Shown here piece by piece: positions 34,469 to 43,634 of a stretch of DNA of 64,000 nucleotides. The stretch is from Lachnospiraceae bacterium (GTDB lineage Bacteria; Bacillota; Clostridia; Lachnospirales; Lachnospiraceae): NCBI GenBank assembly GCA_017634065.1, contig JAGBOC010000019.1:1-64000 (forward strand), read 5' to 3'. The notes under the pieces were generated by a model. That model was not told the origin of the DNA. It searched no databases and saw only the letters and a program-made list of their open reading frames with translations. Position 1 is the stretch's first letter. Each line of letters starts with the position of its first letter. Made by a program: the position numbers and the translations under genes.

Positions 34469-35800
34469 ATGCATACATTTAAACATGGTGTACATCCTGA
34501 TGAAAAGAAGGAACTTGCTAAAGACAAACCGATTAAAGTTGTCAAAGCAGGTAAGATTTTAGTATTTCCAATGCAACAGCATATAGGTGCGAAAGCAAAA
34601 CCTTGTGTGAAGGTTGGAGATAATGTATTAGTAGGACAGATTATAGGAGAAGCAGATGGTCCTATATCTGCAAATGTTCTTTCATCGGTGTCAGGAAAAG
34701 TGACTGCTATTGAAGATAGACTTGTAGTCGGCGGACAAAAAGTTGAGAGCATCATAATTGAAAATGATGAAAAGTATGATGCTATCAAAGGTTTTGGTGT
34801 TGAAAGAGATTTCAACACATTATCAAATGAAGAGATCATAAAGATCGTAAAGGACGCAGGAATAGTTGGTCTTGGTGGTGCAAGTTTTCCAACTCATGTG
34901 AAATTAACTCCAAAAGATCCAAACAAGATTGAATATGTTTTAGTAAATGGTGCTGAATGTGAACCATATCTTACATCAGACTATAGACTTATGATTGAGG
35001 AAACTGAAACATTAATCAAAGGTCTTCAATGTATCTTAAAGATATTTCCAAGAGCAAAAGGAGTTATCTGTGTAGAGGATAATAAAAAAGATGCATTTGA
35101 CAAAATAACAAAGGCTTGTAGTAGCATTCCAAATATTGAAACTGCACTTATGAAGACAAAGTATCCTCAAGGTGGTGAGAGACAACTTATTTATGCTATA
35201 ACTGGAAGAAAGATAAATGTCTCAATCTTACCTGCAGATGCTGGATGTGTAGTAGATAATGTGGACACAGTCGTATCTATAGGAAATGCTGTATGTAAAT
35301 CTACACCATTACTTAGAAGAATTATGACATTATCTGGAGATGCATATAATGAGACAGCAAATCTAAATGTAAGATTTGGTATAAGTTATAAAGAAGTGAT
35401 AGAGGCAGTTGGTGGCTTTAAGTCAAATCCAGAAAAGATGGTAAGTGGAGGACCTATGATGGGACTTCCAATCTTTGATTTGGATATGCCAGTATCAAGA
35501 AATAGTTCTGCACTTCTTGCATTTACAAAAGATCCACTTTCAAATTTAAAAGAAACTAATTGTATAAATTGTGGAAGATGTGTAAGTGCTTGTCCTATAA
35601 ATCTTTTACCTACAAGAATGTATAAGGCAGCAAAGGATGGAAACTTTGATGAGTACATAAGATTAAATGGACCAGAGTGTATCACTTGCGGAAGCTGTAG
35701 TTTTGTTTGCCCAGCAAAGAAACCACTTACACCTTATTTTAGTTATATGAAGTTTGCAGTTCGTGGTTATCTAAATAGTAAAAAGGAGGCAAAAAAGTAA
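34469..35800 (+). CDS. rnfC: Rnf complex subunit C
   Basis: This 443-residue peripheral subunit of the Rnf complex oxidises ferredoxin and reduces NAD+ while exporting Na+ or H+. The N-terminal biotinyl-like fold includes QHIGAKAKPCVKVGDNVLVGQ. The Rossmann-like NADH/FMN region has GIVGLGGASFPTHVK. Two 4Fe-4S sites follow: C365-C368-C371-C375 and C404-C407-C410-C414. AAAGGAG about seven bases before the ATG supports the start. It opens the rnfCDGEAB operon and shares its last base with rnfD. Confidence 0.96.
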   Translation: MHTFKHGVHPDEKKELAKDKPIKVVKAGKILVFPMQQHIGAKAKPCVKVGDNVLVGQIIGEADGPISANVLSSVSGKVTAIEDRLVVGGQKVESIIIENDEKYDAIKGFGVERDFNTLSNEEIIKIVKDAGIVGLGGASFPTHVKLTPKDPNKIEYVLVNGAECEPYLTSDYRLMIEETETLIKGLQCILKIFPRAKGVICVEDNKKDAFDKITKACSSIPNIETALMKTKYPQGGERQLIYAITGRKINVSILPADAGCVVDNVDTVVSIGNAVCKSTPLLRRIMTLSGDAYNETANLNVRFGISYKEVIEAVGGFKSNPEKMVSGGPMMGLPIFDLDMPVSRNSSALLAFTKDPLSNLKETNCINCGRCVSACPINLLPTRMYKAAKDGNFDEYIRLNGPECITCGSCSFVCPAKKPLTPYFSYMKFAVRGYLNSKKEAKK

Positions 35801-36741
35801 TGGATTTTAAGTTGAATGTTCAAAGTTCTCCTCATGTTAGAGATAAAATAAGCACAAGTTCAATTATGCTTGATGTAATTATAGCGATGCTTCCAGCTAC
35901 TATTTGGGGAATATTAAGATTTGGAGTTTACTCTGCACTTGTAGTGTTAGTTGCTATAGTGTCTGCTGTCATTAGCGAGACAGTTTTTAATCTAGTAATT
36001 AAAAAGCCAAATACAGTTTCGGATTTATCTTGTGTGGTAACAGGACTTATACTTGGACTTAATATGCCACCAGAGATACCACTTTTCGTACCTGCAGTTG
36101 GCTCATTTTTTGCTATAGTAATAGTAAAAATGCTTTTTGGTGGTTTAGGTCAGAACTTTATGAACCCAGCTCTTGCTGGAAGATGTTTTTGTCTTATATC
36201 ATTTGCAGGATATATGAATAACTTTACATCAAAGATGTCAGTAGATGTGTATTCATCAGCAACCCCACTTATTTTATTAAAGAATGGTCATGAAGTTCGT
36301 TTATTTGATTTGCTATTTGGATACATACCAGGAACCATTGGTGAGATATCAGCTGTATGTCTTCTAATCGGTGCAGCATATCTTGCTGTAAAGAAGATTA
36401 TAGATTTAAGAATACCTCTACTTTACATTTTATCATTTGTAATTTTTATAATGATTTTTGGTCAAGGCAAGACAACAAATGTTAATTATATTTTAGGAGA
36501 AGTTTTGGGAGGAGGACTAATATTTGGAGCCTTCTTCATGGCAACTGATTATGCGACATCACCTATCACACCACTTGGAAAGATTCTCTACGGCATACTT
36601 CTTGGTGTGCTTACTGGTATATTTAGATTATTTGGAAAATCAGGTGAGAGTGTCTCATATGTGATTTTGATTTCAAATCTTCTCGTTCCACTTATAGAGT
36701 CATTTACAATTCCTACTGCATTTGGAAGGGAGGGTAAATAG
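35800..36741 (+). CDS. rnfD: Rnf complex subunit D
   Basis: This 313-residue membrane subunit has about nine helices. The covalent FMN site is in VYSSATPLIL, with T155 as the acceptor attached by ApbE. RnfD probably forms part of the ion channel with the NqrB-like fold. The NFMNPALAGRCF and ATSPITPLGKILYGILLG segments are family hallmarks. Its ATG overlaps the rnfC stop by one base (TAATG). Confidence 0.95.
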   Translation: MDFKLNVQSSPHVRDKISTSSIMLDVIIAMLPATIWGILRFGVYSALVVLVAIVSAVISETVFNLVIKKPNTVSDLSCVVTGLILGLNMPPEIPLFVPAVGSFFAIVIVKMLFGGLGQNFMNPALAGRCFCLISFAGYMNNFTSKMSVDVYSSATPLILLKNGHEVRLFDLLFGYIPGTIGEISAVCLLIGAAYLAVKKIIDLRIPLLYILSFVIFIMIFGQGKTTNVNYILGEVLGGGLIFGAFFMATDYATSPITPLGKILYGILLGVLTGIFRLFGKSGESVSYVILISNLLVPLIESFTIPTAFGREGK

Positions 36742-36742
36742 T

Positions 36743-37321
36743 ATGAAGTTTTCAAGTATTATAAAAGATGCATTAATGTTACTTGTTATAACTTTGGTAC
36801 TTGTAGCAGTTTTGTCAGTAGCAAAAGTTGTAACTCAACCAGCCATTGATAAAGCAAATGCTGAAGCTCAAATAAGAGCATTTAATGAAGTTTGCCCAGG
36901 TTATAATTCATCTGAAGATATATCATCTGATGTTGTAGGTGCCTCTGCTGGATATGATGCTACATTAAATGGCGAGACACCAGTTCTTAGGTGCAAAAAT
37001 GAGGCTGGAGAAATTATAGGATATATAGTTCAGTGTACATCAAAAGGTTTTGGCGGACCACTCAATCTTATAGTAGGTTTTGATAAAACTGCAAATGTCA
37101 CTGGAGTTAGATATGCAAATACTCCACAAGAAACTCCAGGACTTGGTATGAAGACAACAGAGCCAAGCTTTTTAGATTCTTGGCTTAATCGCAATTCTGA
37201 CAATGTTTCCGAAGTAGATACAATTTCTGGTGCAACAGTGTCATCAACAGCATTTAAACAAGCAGTGTCACTTGCATGTATGTTTGCAAATAGAGCAGCA
37301 AATATGGATGGAGGTATATAA
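36743..37321 (+). CDS. rnfG: Rnf complex subunit G
   Basis: This 192-residue protein is anchored by one N-terminal helix (about residues 8-28). It has the FMN-binding domain with the motif ISGATVSS, where T165 should carry covalent FMN. The TPGLGMKT segment lies close to it. The start at ATG 36743 is one base after the rnfD stop and follows a GGGAGGG ribosome site; an in-frame TTG upstream is rejected. The extracytoplasmic flavin passes electrons within Rnf. Confidence 0.95.
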   Translation: MKFSSIIKDALMLLVITLVLVAVLSVAKVVTQPAIDKANAEAQIRAFNEVCPGYNSSEDISSDVVGASAGYDATLNGETPVLRCKNEAGEIIGYIVQCTSKGFGGPLNLIVGFDKTANVTGVRYANTPQETPGLGMKTTEPSFLDSWLNRNSDNVSEVDTISGATVSSTAFKQAVSLACMFANRAANMDGGI

Positions 37322-37322
37322 T

Positions 37323-38015
37323 ATGGCAGAAAACAAAGAAAATAAATTATCATTTTTTGGATGCATATTTAATGGCATAATCACAGAGAATCCTATTTTG
37401 ATTCTTATGATAGGTATGTGTCCTACACTTGCAGTTACTACAAGTGTATCAAATGCGATAGGTATGGGACTTTCAACTACTGCAGTTTTAGTAGCATCAA
37501 ATGCTCTCATATCACTTGTTCGTAAAATTACACCTGATAGAGTAAGAATACCTATATATATTGTAATAGTTGCATCTTTTGTTACTTTAGTAGAGTTTCT
37601 TATAAAAGCATACTTCCCATCTCTCTATGAGTCACTTGGAATCTATATTCCACTTATAGTTGTTAACTGTATCATATTTGGAAGAGCAGAAGCATTTGCT
37701 GGTAAAAATAACGTCATCAATTCAATCGGTGATGGTATAGGAATGGGTCTTGGATTTACACTTGGCATAATTATTATAAGTGCTATAAGAGAACTTATAG
37801 GTGCAGGTTCAGTATATGGTTTCACTTTTGTTCCTGAAAACTATAGAGCAGCATTATTCGTATTGCCACCAGGAGCATTTCTTGTATTAGCATTTTTAAC
37901 TGCTATACAAAATAGATTAAAATTACCAAGTGCTACAAATAAAGAAAATGGTTGCAACAACGATTGCTTACACTGTACACTGCATAAGAAACCAGTAGCA
38001 GAGGAGGGCAAGTAG
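37323..38015 (+). CDS. rnfE: Rnf complex subunit E
   Basis: This 230-residue membrane subunit has about six helices. NGIITENPILILMIGMCPTLAVT is the typical start, and the central GRAEAFAGKN motif is conserved. RnfE and RnfA are inverted-topology homologs that hold the membrane 2Fe-2S centre. Unusually, the C-terminus ends in a short cysteine-rich tail, CNNDCLHC, after a charged linker. GGAGG is nine bases before the ATG at 37323. Confidence 0.94.
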   Translation: MAENKENKLSFFGCIFNGIITENPILILMIGMCPTLAVTTSVSNAIGMGLSTTAVLVASNALISLVRKITPDRVRIPIYIVIVASFVTLVEFLIKAYFPSLYESLGIYIPLIVVNCIIFGRAEAFAGKNNVINSIGDGIGMGLGFTLGIIIISAIRELIGAGSVYGFTFVPENYRAALFVLPPGAFLVLAFLTAIQNRLKLPSATNKENGCNNDCLHCTLHKKPVAEEGK

Positions 38016-38016
38016 T

Positions 38017-38610
38017 ATGGAGTTTATAGTTATCATTATAACAGCTGCTCTTATATCAAATGTTGTTTTGTCACGATTTTTAGGAATATGTGCATTTTTA
38101 GGTGTATCAAATAAAGTTGAGACAGCCAAAGGTATGGGCATCGCAGTTATCTTTGTCATACTGATAGCGACTGCAGTTACATTTGGTATAAACAATGTGT
38201 TCCTTGAGAAAACTGGAGTTTTTGGACTTGACCTTACATATCTTCAGACGATTGCCTTTATATTAGTTATAGCTTGTCTTGTTCAATTTCTTGAAATGTT
38301 TTTAAAGAAGTTTATACCTTCACTTTATAAAGCTCTTGGTATATATTTGCCACTTATCACTACAAACTGTGCAGTGCTTGGTGTCGCCCTTACAGTAGCA
38401 CAAGATTATACTAACTTTGCAAAAGGTATGGCATATGCACTTGGTACAAGTGGTGGATTTTGTATATCTATAATTCTTATGGCAAGTATAAGAGAAAAAC
38501 TTGAAGGAAATGATATACCAGAAAGTTTCAAAGGTAAACCAATTGTGCTTATAATTGCTTGTCTTATGGCAATAGCATTTACTGGTTTTTCTAATTTGAA
38601 TATAGGATAG
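38017..38610 (+). CDS. rnfA: Rnf complex subunit A
   Basis: This 197-residue membrane subunit has about six helices and begins with the conserved ISNVVLSRFLGICAFLG segment. The TTNCAVLGVAL segment carries the cysteine believed to bind the membrane 2Fe-2S cluster with RnfE. It starts one base after rnfE, with GAGGGC upstream. Its length is normal. Confidence 0.96.
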   Translation: MEFIVIIITAALISNVVLSRFLGICAFLGVSNKVETAKGMGIAVIFVILIATAVTFGINNVFLEKTGVFGLDLTYLQTIAFILVIACLVQFLEMFLKKFIPSLYKALGIYLPLITTNCAVLGVALTVAQDYTNFAKGMAYALGTSGGFCISIILMASIREKLEGNDIPESFKGKPIVLIIACLMAIAFTGFSNLNIG

Positions 38611-38619
38611 GAGGAAAAT

Positions 38620-39405
38620 ATGCAAATTATAATTAGTTCAGTTGTTCTTCTTTCAGTCATAGCTCTTATAATTGGTATTTTCCTTGGTATCTCTTCAGAA
38701 GTTTTTAAGGTTGAAGTAGATGAGAAAGTATCAAAGGTAAGAGAATGTCTACCTGGCAATAACTGTGGTGGATGTGGATTTGCTGGTTGTGATGCTCTAG
38801 CTGAGGCTATAGCAAAAGGCGAAGCAGCAGTAAATCAGTGTCCAGTTGGAGGAGCACCAGTTGCAGCAAAGATAAGTGAAGTTATGGGAGTTGCAGCAGG
38901 GGATTCTGTCAAAATGGTTGCATTTGTTCGCTGTGATGGAACTTGTGTAAATGCAAATAAAGCATATGAGTATAATGGAGTAAAGGATTGTAGACTTGCT
39001 GCCTCTCTTCCAAATGCAGGAGAGAAGAAATGTAAGAATGCATGTCTTGGCTACGGAACTTGTGTAAATGCTTGTAAGTTTGATGCAATACATATCGTAG
39101 ATGGTGTTGCTAAAGTTGATGAAGAAAAATGCGTAGCTTGTAAGGCTTGTATAAATGCTTGTCCAATGAAAGTTATAGAATTAGTACCATATGCTAAAAA
39201 ACATAAGGTTGTTTGTTCAAACAAAGATAAGGGAAAACCTGCAATGGATGCTTGTAAAGTATCATGTATCGCATGTGGTATGTGTGAAAGAACTTGTACA
39301 AAGGGCGCTATAAAAGTAGTAAATAATGTAGCAGTAATGGATTATACAAAGTGCGATGATTGTGGTGCTTGTGCAGAAAAGTGTCCAAGAAAGTGTATTA
39401 GTTAG
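38620..39405 (+). CDS. rnfB: Rnf complex subunit B, polyferredoxin
   Basis: This 261-residue subunit accepts electrons from ferredoxin. An N-terminal membrane helix is followed by a 4Fe-4S domain, LPGNNCGGCGFAGCDALAEA. Two further ferredoxin-like regions follow: CLGYGTCVNAC and CVACKACINACP, then CIACGMCERTC and CDDCGACAEKCP. The set matches RnfB of anaerobic Firmicutes. GGAGG precedes the ATG. It is the last gene of the rnf operon; no terminator separates it from glnN, which begins 31 bases later. Confidence 0.96.
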   Translation: MQIIISSVVLLSVIALIIGIFLGISSEVFKVEVDEKVSKVRECLPGNNCGGCGFAGCDALAEAIAKGEAAVNQCPVGGAPVAAKISEVMGVAAGDSVKMVAFVRCDGTCVNANKAYEYNGVKDCRLAASLPNAGEKKCKNACLGYGTCVNACKFDAIHIVDGVAKVDEEKCVACKACINACPMKVIELVPYAKKHKVVCSNKDKGKPAMDACKVSCIACGMCERTCTKGAIKVVNNVAVMDYTKCDDCGACAEKCPRKCIS

Positions 39406-39436
39406 TGTAGCTTATAAAGTTTTGAGGAGTTAAGTT

Positions 39437-41545
39437 GTGAGTAAATATAATTTAAGTAAAAGTTTTGGCAAAAATGTTTTCAGCGATGCAATGATGAAAA
39501 AATATTTGCCTAAAAACATTTATGGACAATTAAAAAAGACAATTAGTGAAGGCATTGAACTTGATTCTTCACTTGCAAAATATGTTGCTGATGGTATGAT
39601 GAAGTGGGCTGTAGAAAATGGTGCAACTCATTATACACATTGGTTTGAACCATTAAATGATAGCACAGCAGAAAAGCAAAACTCTTTTCTACAGATAGAT
39701 ATGGCAAGAAAGCCAATGCTTGAGTTCAGTGGTACAGAACTTATAAAGGGCGAGACAGATGCGTCATCATTTCCTACTGGAAATCTAAGGGCTACATTTG
39801 AAGCAAGAGGTTATACCATTTGGGACTGCACTAGCCCAGCATTTCTTCGTTCTATTGATGACATAGTGATATTATGTATACCTACTGCATTTATTTCTTA
39901 TGGTGGTGAAGCACTTGATAATAAGACACCATTACTTCGAAGTATGCAGGTGATAAGTAATGAATCTATTAAATTATTAAAACTTTTTAAGAAACAAGCA
40001 AAGAAAGTATATTCAATGCTTGGAGTAGAGCAAGAATACTTTTTGGTTGATAAAAATAAGTTTTTGCAACGTAAAGATTTGCTTTATTGTGGTAGGACAT
40101 TAGTTGGTGCCAAGTCTGCAAAAGGTCAAGAACTTGATGATCACTATTATGGAACGATAAGACCAAGAGTTTTGAAGTTTATGGATGAAGTAAATAAAGA
40201 ACTTTGGCTTATGGGAGTACCAGCAAAGACTAGGCATAATGAAGTGGCACCAAGACAACATGAACTTGCTTGTATTTATGAAGAAGCAAATGTCAGCTGT
40301 GACCATAATCAGATAGTTATGGAGACACTTAAGAGAGTAGCTGATAAGAATGAGATGGAATGTTTGCTTCACGAGAAACCATTTAAATGGGTAAATGGTT
40401 CTGGAAAGCACAATAACTGGTCACTTGTCACAGATAAGGGACTAAACTTACTTAATCCAGGTAAGACTCCTCATGAGAATATTCAGTTTTTACTTGTGCT
40501 CTCTTGTATCGTAACAGCAGTAGATAAATATGCACTTTTACTTCGAGCATCTTGTGCGACACCAGGAAAAGAACAACGTCTTGGTGCGAGTGAGGCACCA
40601 CCTACTATCATTTCGTGCTTTTTAGGTGAGCAATTAAATGATGTTATAGATAATTTTATAAAAAATGGTTTTGCAGTTGACTCCAAGCAGGGTGGTAAGA
40701 TAAAGAAAGAAGTGAATACACTTCCAGAATTATGGCTTGATGTAACTGACCGAAATAGAACTTCGCCATTTGCATTTACTGGAAATAAGTTTGAGTTTAG
40801 AATGGTTGGTTCAAATGATTCATGTGCTATGCCTATAACAGTTATAAATACCATAGTAGCATCTGAATTCAAGAAGGCTTATGATGAATTATCTAAATCA
40901 AAAAATCTTGATAGCGACATAAAAAAATATATACAAAAGAATTTCAAAGAGCATCATAAGGTAATTTTCAGTGGTGATGGCTATTCAAAGGAGTGGCAGA
41001 TAGAAGCAAAGAAGAGAGGGCTTTGCTCGGTAAAAAGTATTGTAGATGCCATACCGGCATTTATAGATAAAAATACTATCAAACTCTTTAGTGATTTTAA
41101 TGTATTAAGCGAAAATGAATTAAAATGTAGATATGAGGTTGGACTTGAAAACTATATAAATGTCACTAACATTGAGGCACTTACTCTTACTGACATTGCA
41201 AAGAAACAAGTTCTCCCTGCAAGTATACATTATACTACAAGACTTGCTAATTCAATCAATTCTATAGGAAATATAGATTCTAAACTTGACTCATCTGTTC
41301 AAAAGGAATTGTTGGATGAAACATTAAAGAATATAAGAGGATTAAAAACAAAAGTTGATTTACTTGATAAGAGTTTGAAAGAAGTTCAAACCATTAAGGA
41401 TGTAAAGGAAAAGGCGATAGCATATAAAGATAAAGTATCAAATTATATGGAAGAACTTCGTACATATGTTGATGAACTCGAGATGATAATCGATAAAGAT
41501 ATGTGGCCGATGCCAAGTTATGGAGATTTGTTGACTGAAATATAA
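39437..41545 (+). CDS. glnN: Glutamine synthetase, type III
   Basis: This 702-residue GlnN-type enzyme makes glutamine from glutamate, ammonia and ATP. It is much larger than GlnA. Type III signatures include THWFEPLN, EQEYFLVD, VPAKTRHNEVAPRQHELACIYEEAN near residue 260, NGSGKHNNWSL and the FAFTGNKFEFRMVGS segment. The helical C-terminus is typical. It starts with GTG at 39437, seven bases after GAGGAG. A terminator follows, and foreign DNA seems to have entered just behind it. Confidence 0.95.
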   Translation: MSKYNLSKSFGKNVFSDAMMKKYLPKNIYGQLKKTISEGIELDSSLAKYVADGMMKWAVENGATHYTHWFEPLNDSTAEKQNSFLQIDMARKPMLEFSGTELIKGETDASSFPTGNLRATFEARGYTIWDCTSPAFLRSIDDIVILCIPTAFISYGGEALDNKTPLLRSMQVISNESIKLLKLFKKQAKKVYSMLGVEQEYFLVDKNKFLQRKDLLYCGRTLVGAKSAKGQELDDHYYGTIRPRVLKFMDEVNKELWLMGVPAKTRHNEVAPRQHELACIYEEANVSCDHNQIVMETLKRVADKNEMECLLHEKPFKWVNGSGKHNNWSLVTDKGLNLLNPGKTPHENIQFLLVLSCIVTAVDKYALLLRASCATPGKEQRLGASEAPPTIISCFLGEQLNDVIDNFIKNGFAVDSKQGGKIKKEVNTLPELWLDVTDRNRTSPFAFTGNKFEFRMVGSNDSCAMPITVINTIVASEFKKAYDELSKSKNLDSDIKKYIQKNFKEHHKVIFSGDGYSKEWQIEAKKRGLCSVKSIVDAIPAFIDKNTIKLFSDFNVLSENELKCRYEVGLENYINVTNIEALTLTDIAKKQVLPASIHYTTRLANSINSIGNIDSKLDSSVQKELLDETLKNIRGLKTKVDLLDKSLKEVQTIKDVKEKAIAYKDKVSNYMEELRTYVDELEMIIDKDMWPMPSYGDLLTEI

Positions 41546-41547
41546 AA

Positions 41548-41577
41548 AAAGGACCGTTTATCGGTCCTTTAGTTTTT
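41548..41577 (+). terminator. Terminator of glnN
   Basis: AAAGGACCG (41548-41556) pairs with CGGTCCTTT (41562-41570), then AGTTTTT. The T-run is interrupted, possibly because the acquired block was inserted here. Confidence 0.82.
41562..41570 (+). repeat. Left edge copy of CGGTCCTTT
   Basis: This nine-base sequence is the 3' arm of the glnN terminator and recurs at 46237-46245 on the far side of the GC-rich block. It may be a duplicated target or a recombination site, though nine bases can also match by chance. Confidence 0.4.
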
Positions 41578-41645
41578 CTTTTGAGACGGATTTTTTCTTT
41601 TTCGTGCAAATAGAAAAATCTGTGCTTCTTGGATATTCAGTTGTG

Positions 41646-41663
41646 TGCTCCCAGAGGGGAGCA
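41646..41663. other. Hairpin near the left island edge
   Basis: TGCTCCC (41646-41652) and GGGAGCA (41657-41663) form a perfect stem around AGAG. No T-run follows on either strand. The stretch 41578-41745 otherwise holds no gene; this may mark the island border or a minus-strand RNA end. Confidence 0.4.
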
Positions 41664-41745
41664 TGGGTTATTAAAGCAAGAACAGTGCGATTGTCAAGTC
41701 AAAATGCCTACTGAATTAGATTAAACAATTTGGTGAATGTAAGGA

Positions 41746-43488
41746 TTAGAGTTCATATTTTTTCAAAAACAATTGATACAGCTGTTTAAAATCCCCGTCT
41801 GTCTGTCTGAAAATTCTCAGGTTTTCATGAGCGTTCATCGTATGTCCCACGGTGTCCAGTACACATCCGGAAATATTGGAACAATGATCCGAAACACGTT
41901 CCAGATTCGTGAGTAAGTCTGACCAGATAAATCCTGCGTCAACCGAACAGTCGCCTTTTTGCAATCGAAGGATATGGCGGGTACGCAGTTCCTCCTTCAA
42001 TGCGTCAATCACCTGTTCAAGAGGCTCCGTTTTCCTTGCGGCCGTGAAATCTGCATTTGAAAATGCCTGATAGGATAAATTGAGAATTTCCATAACAGCA
42101 GAGCTTATGGTCTGATACTCTCTTGATGCACTCTCGGAAAAGGCAATTTTCTTCTGCTGCATTTCCTCCGCAGATTCCAGCAGATTGACGGCATGATCTG
42201 CAATGCGCTCATAATCGCCAATCAGCTTCATGTACTCAGTTGCCTTTATGCTGTCTTCTTCACCAATTTGACATGATGTAAGCTTTACAAGGTATGTTCC
42301 AAGAATATCCTCATAATGATCTGTTTCATCTTCGAATGCCCTTATTTGTTTTGCAATCCCATTATCGTATTTCAAAACACTCCCTATACCACCCTTTAGG
42401 GCTTCAATGGCAGAAACAGCCATCCGGTCAAGAACCTGCTTGCACTGATTCAGAGCAAGAGCAGGACTTCCAAGCAGTCTTTCGTCCAGTTCTTTTGCTT
42501 TCTCCAGCTCCTTCGCATTCGGGATTAACTTGCAAACCAGCTTTTCAAGTACCCCACTGAGCGGGAGCATCAGCATTGTACAGAGAATATTGAATACAGA
42601 GTGAGATGCTGCAATCCCCATAAGACTTGCCGACTGTGTAAGGATGATCGGCGCAAAAACTGCTTTGATGATACAGAATACCGTTAGCCATACTGCAGTA
42701 CCTATTACATTGAAGCTAAGGTGCACGAGTGCTGCACGCTTAGCATTTTTATTTGTTCCTACCGATGAAATCAACGCCGTAACACAAGTTCCGATATTCT
42801 GCCCCATAATAATTGGAACGGCAGCGCCGTATGTAACCGCTCCTGTAGAAGCAAGCGCCTGCAAAATACCAACAGATGCTGAGCTTGACTGAATGATGGC
42901 GGTAAGGATCGCTCCTGCAAGAACACCAAGAAGCGGGTTCGTAAACACAAGGAACAACTGCTGAAACTCGGGAACGTTCCGAAGACCTGAAACAGCACCG
43001 GACATTGCTTCCATTCCGTACATTAGTGTCGCAAACCCAAGGAGAATCATGCCGGTATCTTTTCGTTTGCTGTTTTTTGACATCATATAGAACACAATGC
43101 CAACCAGTGCAAGAATAGGCGTGAACGAAGATGGCTTCAGCAGACTGACAAAGAAATTCTTGCTGTCTATACCCGCAAGGCTTAAAATCCATGCAGTTAC
43201 CGTTGTCCCGATGTTCGCACCCATGATAACATTGATCGATTGTCGTAACGTCATTAGCCCTGAATTGACAAAACCGACGACCATAACTGTCGTTGCTGAA
43301 GAGCTTTGGATTATCGCCGTCACGCCCAGCCCCGTGGCAAGTCCCGCAAATCTGTTTGTTGTCAATCGGCCAAGAAGCACTTTCAGTCCGTTTCCGGCAC
43401 GCCGTTCCAATGCCTGTCCCATGAATGTCATTCCGAACAGGAACAGACACAGCCCACCAATCAGATTTAAGACGTCAAAAAAACTCAT
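41746..43488 (-). CDS. Na+/phosphate cotransporter with PhoU domain
   Basis: This 580-residue protein of the NptA/YjbB type imports phosphate with sodium. Two inverted membrane repeats carry the QSSSA motifs at 61-65 and 200-204, the substrate-binding core. The last 220 residues form a PhoU-like helical domain (from about residue 345, with YMKLIGDYERIADHAVNLLE), as in bacterial members. GGAGACAAAAAT precedes the ATG. It is the last gene of the phoB-phoR transcript and belongs to the acquired block, so phosphate import here is likely under the local PhoBR pair. Confidence 0.9.
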   Translation of the reverse strand: MSFFDVLNLIGGLCLFLFGMTFMGQALERRAGNGLKVLLGRLTTNRFAGLATGLGVTAIIQSSSATTVMVVGFVNSGLMTLRQSINVIMGANIGTTVTAWILSLAGIDSKNFFVSLLKPSSFTPILALVGIVFYMMSKNSKRKDTGMILLGFATLMYGMEAMSGAVSGLRNVPEFQQLFLVFTNPLLGVLAGAILTAIIQSSSASVGILQALASTGAVTYGAAVPIIMGQNIGTCVTALISSVGTNKNAKRAALVHLSFNVIGTAVWLTVFCIIKAVFAPIILTQSASLMGIAASHSVFNILCTMLMLPLSGVLEKLVCKLIPNAKELEKAKELDERLLGSPALALNQCKQVLDRMAVSAIEALKGGIGSVLKYDNGIAKQIRAFEDETDHYEDILGTYLVKLTSCQIGEEDSIKATEYMKLIGDYERIADHAVNLLESAEEMQQKKIAFSESASREYQTISSAVMEILNLSYQAFSNADFTAARKTEPLEQVIDALKEELRTRHILRLQKGDCSVDAGFIWSDLLTNLERVSDHCSNISGCVLDTVGHTMNAHENLRIFRQTDGDFKQLYQLFLKKYEL

Positions 43489-43634
43489 ATTTTTGTCTCC
43501 ATTCTCAAGAATTCTTTATTGTTGGATTTGAGCCATTCCAGAAATTCATTGACCCCCGGAAGAACACGATTCCCGTGATATATCACACCGTCCATATCAC
43601 AAATGAATCCTTTTTTCTCATTAAAATCAAGCAT
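43485..43634 (-). pseudogene. Truncated HAD-IIA phosphatase (NagD-like)
   Basis: A 49-residue frame begins MLDFNEKKGFICDMDGV, the N-terminus of HAD subfamily IIA sugar or nucleotide phosphatases with the nucleophile motif DMDG. It continues through YHGNRVLPGV and EFLEWLKSNNK, then stops after six unrelated residues. Intact members have about 260 residues, so more than 200 are missing. It overlaps the end of phoR by eight bases and the start of the transporter gene by four. The deletion seems to have joined the transporter directly behind the fragment. It cannot be active. Confidence 0.75.

Noticed and set aside
37230..37322. Upstream extension of rnfE
   Set aside because: It would overlap most of the rnfG end; the ATG at 37323 with GGAGG and the conserved MAENKENKLSFF start are right.
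42749..43450. 233-residue minus-strand frame within the Na+/Pi transporter gene
   Set aside because: It is the shifted frame of the transporter on the same strand; the transporter frame is a clear family match and long frames are common in GC-richer DNA.
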